Assembly: GCA_029052375.1 (NCBI GenBank)
Contig: JAIDJD010000443.1
Span: 1 to 12,319 of the forward strand
From: Duncaniella sp.
Lineage (GTDB): Bacteria > Bacteroidota > Bacteroidia > Bacteroidales > Muribaculaceae
Length of the DNA: 12,319 nucleotides
Reading direction: 5' to 3'
The notes below the pieces were generated by a model. The model was not told the DNA's origin, did no database searches, and was given only the letters and a program-made list of their open reading frames with translations. Numbering within the stretch: position 1 is the stretch's first letter; each line of letters begins with the position of its first letter. Both the position numbers and the translations under genes were made by a program. This document shows positions 1 through 6,736 of the stretch, one piece after another.

Positions 1-837
1 GGAGTAGGGCATTCCCGAGCCTCCTCCTGTGACGGCTCCGCCTATGGTGACGCCCGGGAGGCTGCGCATTATGGAGACAAAGTTGTTTGCGGCCGAGAAT
101 GTAGAGCGGTTGGCGAGCACAAGGACAGGCTTGCCCCAGCGCACGCGTCCCTCTCCGGCAGGCTTGTAGACAATGGGATAGGGCTCTGAGAAGTCGTCGT
201 GTCCCGGGCCGGTCTTGTGGCTGATGTAGCCCACGAGGGTAGGCTCTTTGATAAACCGTGCCACAACGGTCTCTACCGAGGTGAGCTGTCCGCCGCCGTT
301 GTCGCGGACATCTATCACGAGGGCCGAGGCTGTCTGGAGATAGCTGAGGGCGCTGTCGAGGTTGCCCTCGCCGATGGGGCTGGAGAACGAGCTTATGTAG
401 ATATAGCCCACGTTGTCGGTCAACATTCCGTACATCAGGCCTGAGCTCTGGCGGTAGTCAAAGTTGAAGTAGCTCTGCTGTATCAGCCTCAGCGAGAAGT
501 TCTGGGGATAGTCAGACCACCATTTCTTGTAATAGGACGTGGCAAAGCTCGAGCTGAGGTTGACGTGGCCGTCCCTGAGCTCGGCCAGCATATCCGAGAG
601 AACATCGAAGAGCTGTTCGCGCGTCATGCCCGGCTTGACTATGGCTCTGTAGCGGGCGTGTACCTCGTCCCAGTCGACATTTTTGTAAGAGAAAAAGCAG
701 TAGTGCTCGTCGAGTATGCTCCACAGAGCCTCGAAGTTTCCTTCGGGGCTGTCGGCATACTCCTCTGTGTCGTGGCAGGCCGTCATGCAGATGAGCGTGA
801 GGAGGAGGCTGATGTATTTGGAGAGCTGTCGGGCCAT
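1..837 (-). CDS. S41 family peptidase, lipoprotein (C-terminal part missing, runs off the window)
   Basis: The frame is open from the ATG at 837 to the window edge and gives 279 residues without a stop, so the C-terminus lies outside. The N-terminus is a lipoprotein signal: a hydrophobic stretch at residues 8-20, then M-T-A-C with the lipidation cysteine at C21. The protein should therefore be anchored in the cell envelope. S41 (tail-specific/C-terminal processing protease) features are RDGHVNL (88-94), the core strand ALVIDVRDNGGG (172-183), and NRSTFSAANNF (243-253), where S248 fits the position of the catalytic serine. These proteases cleave misfolded or C-terminally exposed envelope proteins; the substrate here is unknown. 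No PDZ domain is obvious between residues 100 and 140. It is the third gene of the leftward unit, 42 bases after the DUF3316-like gene, with no promoter seen in that gap. The family call is solid; the biological role is open. Confidence 0.9.
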   Translation of the reverse strand, partial: MARQLSKYISLLLTLICMTACHDTEEYADSPEGNFEALWSILDEHYCFFSYKNVDWDEVHARYRAIVKPGMTREQLFDVLSDMLAELRDGHVNLSSSFATSYYKKWWSDYPQNFSLRLIQQSYFNFDYRQSSGLMYGMLTDNVGYIYISSFSSPIGEGNLDSALSYLQTASALVIDVRDNGGGQLTSVETVVARFIKEPTLVGYISHKTGPGHDDFSEPYPIVYKPAGEGRVRWGKPVLVLANRSTFSAANNFVSIMRSLPGVTIGGAVTGGGSGMPYS

Positions 838-879
838 GGCTGTTGTGTGAAGAGTGTGGGGTAGAGTAGGGGAGGTGGC

Positions 880-1728
880 TTATTTCCAGGGTGTTATGGT
901 CTTGCTGTGCGCCTTGCGTCCCGAGAGCGGCAGCCACAGGCCCGAGACGCCTATGGTGAGGCAGTGGGATATCTCGCGGGTCACTATGTGGTTGGTGCGG
1001 GTAGAGAGGATGCGCCCCTCATATCCGATGCGCAGCGACGTGGTGCCGAGGTTGAGGTCGGCCGTCAGGGTGTTGTCCATGGCAAAGCGTGTGCCCCACC
1101 AGGCCGGGTGGACGAGGCCCTTGCGGTTGCCGAGATAGATTTCGTAGTAGAGCTCGCCGTATTCGGGCGAGAAGAAGGCGCCTATCGCCGGGAGCGACGG
1201 GCGGTAGATGAGCGTCACGGGCAGGCGCTTGATTTTCAGCGAATAGGATGCAAATCCGGTGAGGTTGGCGGTGACGGCTCCGCGGGCCGATACGGGGTTG
1301 TTGCCGTTGCGGGCGTTGTAGACGGCTCCGGCATCTATCCCGAGCGAGGGCCCAGCGGCGAGCGTCAGGCCGCAGGGGAGGGCCCATCTGCGCGCCATGC
1401 CCCATTCTACCTTCAGTCCGGCGCTCCACATCGACGCTGTGCGCGGTGGGTTGAGCGTCCTCTCGGTCCACAGGCGGGCGTCGAGCAGGGCTGTCCAGCG
1501 CTCTGGAGCCAGGAGCGAGGCCTGCATACGGCTGTAGCCGAGCGAGGCGTGCCACCCCCTGTAGGTGAGCGGCGTCAGATATGTGTCCTTCAGGGTGGCC
1601 GTGCCTGCCGAGAGGGTATAGGCCGAGAGTATAGGCCTGGCAGGGGCCTCGTCCTGCGCCGCGGCTGTCAGGGAGCACAACAGGGCGAGGATGATGGACG
1701 GGAGGGTGAGGAGAGTGTGTCTGTGCAT
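880..1728 (-). CDS. DUF3316-like secreted beta-rich protein
   Basis: The protein has 282 residues. A signal peptide covers about residues 1-24 (positively charged start, hydrophobic core SIILALLCSL, then AAA-Q). The mature part alternates polar and hydrophobic residues with many aromatic and glycine residues, for example around GWHASLGYSRMQASL and AGPSLGIDAGAVYN. This suggests an outer-membrane or periplasmic beta protein. I recognise it as resembling the DUF3316 family, uncharacterised proteins typical of Bacteroidota; this comes from memory of the pattern, not a search. The start was chosen because ATG at 1728 directly precedes the signal peptide. Its A is shared with the TGA of parC (TGATG), so translation is probably coupled to parC. 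The frame stays open far upstream into parC (to 2337), but that extension encodes arginine-rich out-of-frame sequence and is not real. Function unknown. Confidence 0.8.
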   Translation of the reverse strand: MHRHTLLTLPSIILALLCSLTAAAQDEAPARPILSAYTLSAGTATLKDTYLTPLTYRGWHASLGYSRMQASLLAPERWTALLDARLWTERTLNPPRTASMWSAGLKVEWGMARRWALPCGLTLAAGPSLGIDAGAVYNARNGNNPVSARGAVTANLTGFASYSLKIKRLPVTLIYRPSLPAIGAFFSPEYGELYYEIYLGNRKGLVHPAWWGTRFAMDNTLTADLNLGTTSLRIGYEGRILSTRTNHIVTREISHCLTIGVSGLWLPLSGRKAHSKTITPWK

Positions 1729-4427
1729 CAGAAAAGTCTGTTTTGGCCAAGGATTTCGTCTCTCAGCTCCTCGTCGCTCTTCTCGGGCTCGGGAGCCTCG
1801 GGTTCGGAGGCGCGCTCTTCCTCCTCTTCCTCGCCGGCGTCGGCCGGATTGCTGTCCGGCAGAGGCTCGAGGTCTGTGATGCGCTCCAGGGCCCATGTAG
1901 TGAGGCGCTTGCCCTTGGCGCGGAACGATTTGACGGCCACGAACTCCCTGGCTGTCACCTCCATCTCGGGGCGGAACGAGTCGGCGCCGCCGAAGGCGAG
2001 GCTTATGCGCGCCCCCTCGACGTCCGAGAGGTAGAGCAGCTCGGACTTCTCGTTGTCGCCGAGGTAGCGCTGAGGCCTGGCCGACGGCTCGAACGTGAAG
2101 CGTTTCAGGTAGGGGTAGCCCTGGTCGGCATCGTTGAGTATGGCCGTCCAGACCTTGTGGGGCTCGAACTTCTCTATCTTGAGTATATCCTCGGGGAAGT
2201 GGTTGGAGGCGTCGAACGTCGTGGTGTAATACTCGCCGTTCTTGCGTATCACTATCACCTGGTCTTCCGAGTTGAAGTCGCCGAGGAGGCGTCCGCGTCC
2301 GTCGTAGTTGAGGCGGTTGACATCCGGGTCGAACCATACCTGGCGCCCACCGAGGGTCGAGCCGCCCTTCTTCCTGAGCGTGAAGCGGTGTACCTCGTTG
2401 CGCGTCACTATGTTGCCCACCGTGCCGCGTCCCTTGATGGCAAGGTCTGCGAAGTTGATGTCGAACTGGAGCGTCTTCAGGCGGTGTTTGGGCTTGAGTA
2501 TCACGCCCACCACCTCGGCCTCGCCGTTGGAGTTGGCCGAGAACCAGGCCACCTTGGACCCCGGCTCGCCGGGCGTGAGGTTGTACTCCTTGTCTCTTGT
2601 CAGGCCCGTGACGCGGAAACGCTTCATGTAGTAGGGGCCGCCCTTGCCGTTCTGATAGATGACGTTATAGACGGTGCGCTCGTCCTTGCGCTTGAAGACA
2701 CCCACGTGTATCACGCCCTTGCCTATGAAGAGCTTGTCGGCCACGCGGACTATCTTGTAGCGTCCGTCGCGGTAGAATATTATGATGTCGTCGAGGCTCG
2801 AGCAGGTGCAGAGAAACTCATCCTTCCTGAGCGACGTGCCTATGAAGCCCTCCTCGCGGTCTATGTAGAGCTTCTCGGTCTGCTCGGCCACGGTGGCGGC
2901 CTGGATGTTGTCGAAGCTGCGTATCTGCGTCATGCGCGGGAATCCGGCCCCGTACTTCTCCTTGAGCCTTTCGAACCACGCTATGGTATATTCTGTCAGC
3001 GAGGCGAGGTCTTTCTCCACGTCGGCGGCCTTCTCCTCTATGGCGGCCATCTGCTCTTCGCTCTTGGCCACATTGAACTTGAGGATGCGGCCCATCTTGA
3101 TCTCGAAGAGGCGTATGATGTCGTCGTCGGTGATGGGGCGGACCGGCTTCTTGATATACTTCTCGAGGCGCGTGCGTATGTGGGCCACGGCCTCGTCGCG
3201 GTTCTCGGCCTCCTCGTATCCCTTCTCCTTGTAGATGCGCTTCTCTATGAAGATGCGTTCGAGCGAGGCGAAGTGGAGCTGTTCTCTCAGCTCGCCCAGG
3301 CGTATCTCCAGCTCGCGGCGCAGGATGTCTCGCGTGCGGTCTACATTGTGGCGCAGCACGTCGCTGACGCCCACGAAGTGGGGCTTGTCGCCGGATATGA
3401 CACAGCAGTTGGGCGAGACGGATATCTCGCAGTCTGTAAAGGCATATAGCGCGTCTATGGTGCGGTCCGACGATGTGCCTGGGAGGAGGTGGATGATGAT
3501 GTTGGCCTTCTCCGAGGTGTTGTCGTCCACCTTGCGTATCTTGATCTTGCCGCTCTCGAAGGCCTTGAGGATAGACTCTATCAGGGTGGCCGTGGTCTTG
3601 CCGTAGGGTATCTCGGTGATGGCCAGTGTCTTGTTGTCTATCTTCTCTATCTTGGCGCGGATGCGCACGGCTCCGCCGCGCTCGCCGTCGTTGTAGCGCG
3701 AGACATCTATCATGCCTCCGGTCAGGAAGTCGGGATAGAGCGCGAACTCCTCGCCGCGCAGGTAGGCCGTGGCGGCGTCTATTATCTCGTTGAAGTTGTG
3801 GGGGAGTATCTTGGACGATAGGCCCACGGCTATGCCCTCGACGCCCTGCGAGAGCAGCAGCGGGAACTTGACCGGGAGCGTCACCGGCTCTTTCTGACGG
3901 CCGTCATAGCTCGGGGTCCACTCGGTCACCTTGGGGTTGAAGACCGTGTCGAGCGCAAACTGCGAGAGGCGCGCCTCGATATATCGGCCCGCGGCCGCGC
4001 CTGCGCCCGTCAGCGTGTTGCCCCAGTTGCCCTGCGTGTCTACCAGCAGCTCCTTCTGTCCCAGCTGCACGAGCGCCTCGTAGATAGAGGCGTCGCCGTG
4101 GGGGTGGAACTGCATGGTGTTGCCCACGATGTTGGCCACCTTGTTCATGCGTCCGTCGTCGAGCAGTTTCATGGAGTGGAGTATGCGGCGTTGCACAGGC
4201 TTGAGGCCGTCCTCGATGTGGGGGACGGCGCGCTCGAGTATCACATAGCTCGCATAGTCGAGAAACCAGCTCTGGAACATCCCGCGCAGCTGATGCCGCA
4301 CGGTGTCGTCGTTCTGGTCCACTATCACCTTCGGGTCGAAGCGCTCGGGCGCCGCAGACTCCGTGGTCTCGATGTTCTCTTCTTCGCTGTATACGGGTAT
4401 ATAGTTGTCGATTGTTTCGTCGCTCAT
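1728..4427 (-). CDS. parC: DNA topoisomerase IV subunit A (ParC; GyrA/ParC family)
   Basis: The product has 899 residues. It is the DNA breakage-reunion subunit of a type IIA topoisomerase, which decatenates daughter chromosomes together with ParE. The sequence shows GLKPVQRRIL (74-83), the HPHGDAS segment (108-114) of the winged-helix domain, and AAGRYIEARL (145-154), where Y149 is the expected catalytic tyrosine. A GyrA/ParC N-terminal domain runs to about residue 480, with the coiled-coil region rich in E and K near 370-480. The beta-pinwheel C-terminal domain follows (about 520-850). It has only a degenerate GyrA-box-like motif (IKGRGTVGN), which favours ParC over GyrA. An acidic tail (GEEEEEER and onward) ends the protein. 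At the position of the quinolone-sensing serine (E. coli GyrA S83) this protein has A113; E117 occupies the acidic position. parE is not adjacent. A -7 promoter box lies at 4456-4463. Bacteroidota annotations may call it gyrase/topoisomerase IV subunit A. Confidence 0.93.
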   Translation of the reverse strand: MSDETIDNYIPVYSEEENIETTESAAPERFDPKVIVDQNDDTVRHQLRGMFQSWFLDYASYVILERAVPHIEDGLKPVQRRILHSMKLLDDGRMNKVANIVGNTMQFHPHGDASIYEALVQLGQKELLVDTQGNWGNTLTGAGAAAGRYIEARLSQFALDTVFNPKVTEWTPSYDGRQKEPVTLPVKFPLLLSQGVEGIAVGLSSKILPHNFNEIIDAATAYLRGEEFALYPDFLTGGMIDVSRYNDGERGGAVRIRAKIEKIDNKTLAITEIPYGKTTATLIESILKAFESGKIKIRKVDDNTSEKANIIIHLLPGTSSDRTIDALYAFTDCEISVSPNCCVISGDKPHFVGVSDVLRHNVDRTRDILRRELEIRLGELREQLHFASLERIFIEKRIYKEKGYEEAENRDEAVAHIRTRLEKYIKKPVRPITDDDIIRLFEIKMGRILKFNVAKSEEQMAAIEEKAADVEKDLASLTEYTIAWFERLKEKYGAGFPRMTQIRSFDNIQAATVAEQTEKLYIDREEGFIGTSLRKDEFLCTCSSLDDIIIFYRDGRYKIVRVADKLFIGKGVIHVGVFKRKDERTVYNVIYQNGKGGPYYMKRFRVTGLTRDKEYNLTPGEPGSKVAWFSANSNGEAEVVGVILKPKHRLKTLQFDINFADLAIKGRGTVGNIVTRNEVHRFTLRKKGGSTLGGRQVWFDPDVNRLNYDGRGRLLGDFNSEDQVIVIRKNGEYYTTTFDASNHFPEDILKIEKFEPHKVWTAILNDADQGYPYLKRFTFEPSARPQRYLGDNEKSELLYLSDVEGARISLAFGGADSFRPEMEVTAREFVAVKSFRAKGKRLTTWALERITDLEPLPDSNPADAGEEEEEERASEPEAPEPEKSDEELRDEILGQNRLF

Positions 4428-4455
4428 GGTGTGGTCAGGGGAGGGGATTCAATGG

Positions 4456-4483
4456 CAAATATAGCAATTTTCCGCGAGAATCT
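4456..4483 (-). promoter_or_regulatory. Probable promoter of parC
   Basis: On the minus strand TATATTTG (4463 to 4456) is an exact match to the Bacteroidota -7 consensus TAnnTTTG. A T-run (TTTT) sits about 20 bases further upstream, where the -33 TTTG box is expected, so that half is weak. The transcript would start roughly 20 bases before the parC ATG at 4427. No Shine-Dalgarno is evident, which is usual in this phylum. Confidence 0.6.
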
Positions 4484-4578
4484 AAAATAATATTGTCTCC
4501 CCGACACAAATTGCCCACGGCGGGGGCTTGATTCAGATTATTTTACACAAAAATAGCTCATGGAAGAGGTATATTCCG

Positions 4579-4586
4579 TATCTTTG
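4579..4586 (+). promoter_or_regulatory. -7 box of the phosphoethanolamine-transferase-like gene
   Basis: TATCTTTG matches TAnnTTTG exactly and lies 23 bases before the ATG at 4610, giving a leader of roughly 15-20 bases. No clear TTTG is found 19-21 bases upstream, so the promoter may be weak or need an activator. It is divergent from the parC promoter, with about 115 bases between the two -7 boxes. Confidence 0.55.
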
Positions 4587-4609
4587 TTGACTGTAAGCTG
4601 AAAACCTTT

Positions 4610-6418
4610 ATGTCTCAACGCATCGATACATCATATCTTGGCAGGACTTTGATGGGGAGGCTCCTGCGGGAGATTCCTCTTATAGTGCTTCTGTATCTCT
4701 TCTTCTTTGTGCCCATATTTTTTGAGAACAACGACATAGGGCCTCTCGTCCGCCTGCTGAAACACTCGGTGTGGCAGCCTCTCTGGGCTGTCTTCCTGCT
4801 TGCGCTGGCCGCGTCGTCCGGTCGCTTTGTCCGCGGCCTTGTGCTTGTGCTGGCCGGAGTGTTCTTTACGGGCGAGCTGTTCTGCTTTTTCAGCCAGTCG
4901 TCGCGCATCACCAGCGGTCTGGTCACCATAATGATGCAGACCAATCCGGCCGAGTCTGCCGAGTTTCTGTCGTTGCCCAACACCCGCGAGGCCCTGCTCA
5001 AGTCTCTCGCCATCATGGCCGCGGTCTACCTGCTCTATTTCCTTTGCGTGGCTCTGTGGCACAGGATGTTGTCGGCAACGAGGCTCGTGGAGCGCCTTTT
5101 GGCGCGGAGGTCTCGGCGCCGCCTGCTGACGTGTCTGACAGCCGCTCTCGCACTCTTCTCTGCGGCAGACTGCTGGTATGCGGCCCGCAAGTTCTATCCC
5201 ATCCACTGGATGCGCATCAATAATCTCCAGTATGCCACACCGCCGGTCCTGTACCCTCTGGTTGTCCAGGATGTTGTCGAGAACGGAGACCCGGCCCTTG
5301 TGGAAATGCTTGAGCAGGCCAACGATAATGTATCGATAACATCAGCTCCGCAAGATTCGCTCACGGTGGTCTATATTGTCGGCGAGTCTCATCCCCGTTG
5401 CCGCTCGGGCGTATATGGCTACTGGAGGGATACAACCCCGCGCCTCTCGGCCTTGGCGGAGGACAGCTCTCTGATTCTGCTGCGCGACGTGGTGGCGCCA
5501 TTCAATATCACCTATCATATGTACCGCCGTCTCATGGCCGTAGGCGAGACTGTCGGCGAACAGAGGGCTCAAGCCGGACAGAATCAGGTATGGAGCCTCC
5601 CTCTTCTCCCTGCGGTGATGAAGAAGGCCGGGTTCAGGGTGGGGCTGTATGACAACCAGTCTACCGTGACACCGGGAAGGGCCTTTGACTTCGGCTCCAA
5701 CAACTTCTTGGCCGGCGTGAATGTCAGAGCCCAGAGCTTAGACCTTGTCAACGACAGTGTCTGCAGATACGATGGCGAGCTCACAGCCGCCTATCCACCT
5801 CTGCGCGATGGTGTGCGCGACTTCACCATATATCATTTTATGGGCCAGCACACTTCGTTTGCCGAACGGTATCCGGCCTCTTCGGCGCGCTTCAGTCCGG
5901 AGGAGTACAGAGCCATACCGCAATACACCGAGGTGATGTGCCATACCTCGGCCAATGCAGACAATGCCACACTCTATGTCGATTCGCTTATTGGCAATGT
6001 CATAGATTCTGTCTCGGGACGTAATGCCGTGCTTGTATATGTGTCTGACCATGGAGAGGAGGCTTATGACTTCCGCAACTCAATCGGACGCAAAACAGAT
6101 TTTGGCAACCCCGGGATGCTCCGTACACAGATACAGGTGGCGGCTTTCGTATGGCTCAGCCCAGAATATCGCCGGCGACATCCCGAGGCCGAGCGTCTGC
6201 TCAGGGCCAACGCCTCGCGAAAGATATACAACACAGACCTCCCGGCCACTGTCATCGACCTTGCAGGCATAGGCTATGAGGGCTTTGACCGCGAATACTC
6301 TCTGCTCAATCCCGGATGCCGTGACCGCCGCCACCGCTGGATCAACAACACAGTGGACTATAACGCCCTCCAGAAAGAGGTCGAGAACTGTCCAATGTAC
6401 TACAAGGCCGGCAGGTGA
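4610..6418 (+). CDS. Inner-membrane phosphoethanolamine transferase-like enzyme (sulfatase/alkaline phosphatase fold)
   Basis: The protein has 602 residues. The N-terminal third has five likely membrane segments (about 22-38, 55-70, 76-97, 131-150, 172-188). A periplasmic sulfatase-fold domain follows from about residue 250. Its motifs fit the EptA/CptA type of transferase: VYIVGES (254-260), GVYGYWRDTTPRL (267-279), FNITYHM (298-304), HFMGQHTSFAERYP (409-422) and VYVSDHGEEAYD (477-488). By analogy with EptA, E259, T301 (nucleophile), D480 and H481 would form the zinc site, with H414 near the substrate. The family moves phosphoethanolamine from phosphatidylethanolamine to lipid A, core sugars or other glycans. 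The acceptor cannot be told from sequence, and LTA-synthase-like or other sulfatase-fold transferases are alternatives. The gene stands alone between a divergent promoter and a terminator. Confidence 0.82.
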   Translation: MSQRIDTSYLGRTLMGRLLREIPLIVLLYLFFFVPIFFENNDIGPLVRLLKHSVWQPLWAVFLLALAASSGRFVRGLVLVLAGVFFTGELFCFFSQSSRITSGLVTIMMQTNPAESAEFLSLPNTREALLKSLAIMAAVYLLYFLCVALWHRMLSATRLVERLLARRSRRRLLTCLTAALALFSAADCWYAARKFYPIHWMRINNLQYATPPVLYPLVVQDVVENGDPALVEMLEQANDNVSITSAPQDSLTVVYIVGESHPRCRSGVYGYWRDTTPRLSALAEDSSLILLRDVVAPFNITYHMYRRLMAVGETVGEQRAQAGQNQVWSLPLLPAVMKKAGFRVGLYDNQSTVTPGRAFDFGSNNFLAGVNVRAQSLDLVNDSVCRYDGELTAAYPPLRDGVRDFTIYHFMGQHTSFAERYPASSARFSPEEYRAIPQYTEVMCHTSANADNATLYVDSLIGNVIDSVSGRNAVLVYVSDHGEEAYDFRNSIGRKTDFGNPGMLRTQIQVAAFVWLSPEYRRRHPEAERLLRANASRKIYNTDLPATVIDLAGIGYEGFDREYSLLNPGCRDRRHRWINNTVDYNALQKEVENCPMYYKAGR

Positions 6419-6452
6419 TTGAGGGGCGCTCCGGATATGAACCGGAGAGACA

Positions 6453-6520
6453 CAAAAAAAATTGATTGTCTCGCGACAACCAATCTTTTGTTAACCTTAA
6501 ATCTAATACCATGAAAAACA
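6453..6520 (-). ncRNA. Candidate small RNA of about 65-70 nt
   Basis: A complete minus-strand transcription unit is visible without a gene in it. TTTG (6557 to 6554), a 20-base spacer and TACCTTTG (6533 to 6526) match the Bacteroidota promoter consensus in both boxes and in spacing. A start near 6520 would give an RNA ending in the hairpin at 6484-6461 plus the U8 tract at 6460-6453. There is no meaningful reading frame inside. The 5' part (about 6520-6485) is unpaired and A/U-rich, a plausible seed. Nothing leftwards on this strand could be its mRNA, because the transferase gene is on the other strand. The exact 5' end is inferred. Confidence 0.45.
6461..6492 (+). terminator. Rho-independent terminator, usable on both strands
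   Basis: ATTGATTGTC (6461-6470) pairs with GACAACCAAT (6475-6484): a 10-base stem with one A-C mismatch and a TCGC loop. CTTTTGTT follows on the plus strand and would end the transcript of the transferase gene, whose stop is at 6418. On the minus strand the same hairpin (there with a G-T pair instead of the mismatch) is followed by eight T residues (6460 to 6453), which makes that direction the stronger one. Confidence 0.7.
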
Positions 6521-6525
6521 CATTG

Positions 6526-6557
6526 CAAAGGTAGGACGTTTTTGCGGTATATGCAAA
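6526..6557 (-). promoter_or_regulatory. Consensus promoter of the candidate small RNA
   Basis: The -33 box TTTG (6557-6554) and -7 box TACCTTTG (6533-6526) are separated by 20 bases. It is one of the best-formed promoters in the window and points leftwards into the transferase terminator. Confidence 0.55.
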
Positions 6558-6631
6558 TTTTCTGATGGAAATTTTCCACTAAATTTGAAAAATAGATGCA
6601 AAAAGGTGTGAAAAATGCGTTTTGGGTGACA

Positions 6632-6663
6632 TTTGTCAAGCACACAGCACACCTTTATTATTG
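6632..6663 (+). promoter_or_regulatory. Probable promoter of the choloylglycine-hydrolase-family gene
   Basis: TTTG (6632-6635), 20 bases, then TATTATTG (6656-6663), one mismatch from TAnnTTTG. The leader would be about 65 bases and contain the hairpin at 6683-6712. A second isolated -7-like box, TAAATTTG (6580-6587), has no matching -33 box. Confidence 0.5.
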
Positions 6664-6682
6664 CCCGGGCGATTGAACCGTA

Positions 6683-6712
6683 TACTCTCCGCAGGTGTTA
6701 TAACGGAGAGTA
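6683..6712 (+). promoter_or_regulatory. 5' UTR hairpin upstream of the choloylglycine hydrolase gene
   Basis: TACTCTCCG (6683-6691) and CGGAGAGTA (6704-6712) form a perfect 9-base stem with a 12-base loop, ending 24 bases before the ATG at 6737. No T-run follows, so it is not a terminator. It could stabilise the mRNA, serve as an operator, or affect translation start. No known riboswitch class is recognised. Confidence 0.5.
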
Positions 6713-6736
6713 ACCACTGACAAAATCTCTCGGAAA

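Larger units (their letters stand above)
6419..6736. other. Long intergenic region (318 bases)
   Basis: This AT-rich gap contains no protein gene that I can support. It holds the bidirectional terminator (6461-6492), the candidate minus-strand RNA with its promoter (6453-6557), the probable promoter (6632-6663) and the UTR hairpin (6683-6712). A short 6-base stem at 6429-6447 lies just after the transferase stop, without a T-run. Bases 6560-6630 are A/T-rich and hold only the isolated -7-like box at 6580-6587. Confidence 0.7.

Noticed and set aside
1729..2337. Upstream extension of the DUF3316-like reading frame into parC
   Set aside because: The extension is arginine-rich out-of-frame translation of parC; the signal peptide begins at the ATG at 1728.
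1743..3449. Long open frame (568 codons) on the plus strand, antisense to parC
   Set aside because: It mirrors the codon bias of parC, a clear type IIA topoisomerase gene, and its product is a low-complexity run of V, L, E, A and G without motifs.
6429..6447. 6-base hairpin (CTCCGG/CCGGAG) right after the transferase stop
   Set aside because: It is followed by A residues, not Ts, so it is not a terminator by itself; the hairpin at 6461-6484 is better.
6511..6534. Seven-codon frame MKNTLQR with a typical Bacteroidota-looking start context
   Set aside because: It could be a leader peptide or a gene remnant, but no plus-strand promoter precedes it and the same bases form the minus-strand promoter and RNA start, so it is not supported.
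6400..6645. 81-codon frame on the minus strand across the long intergenic region
   Set aside because: It overlaps the end of the transferase gene, runs through the terminator hairpin and shows no domain or recognisable pattern.
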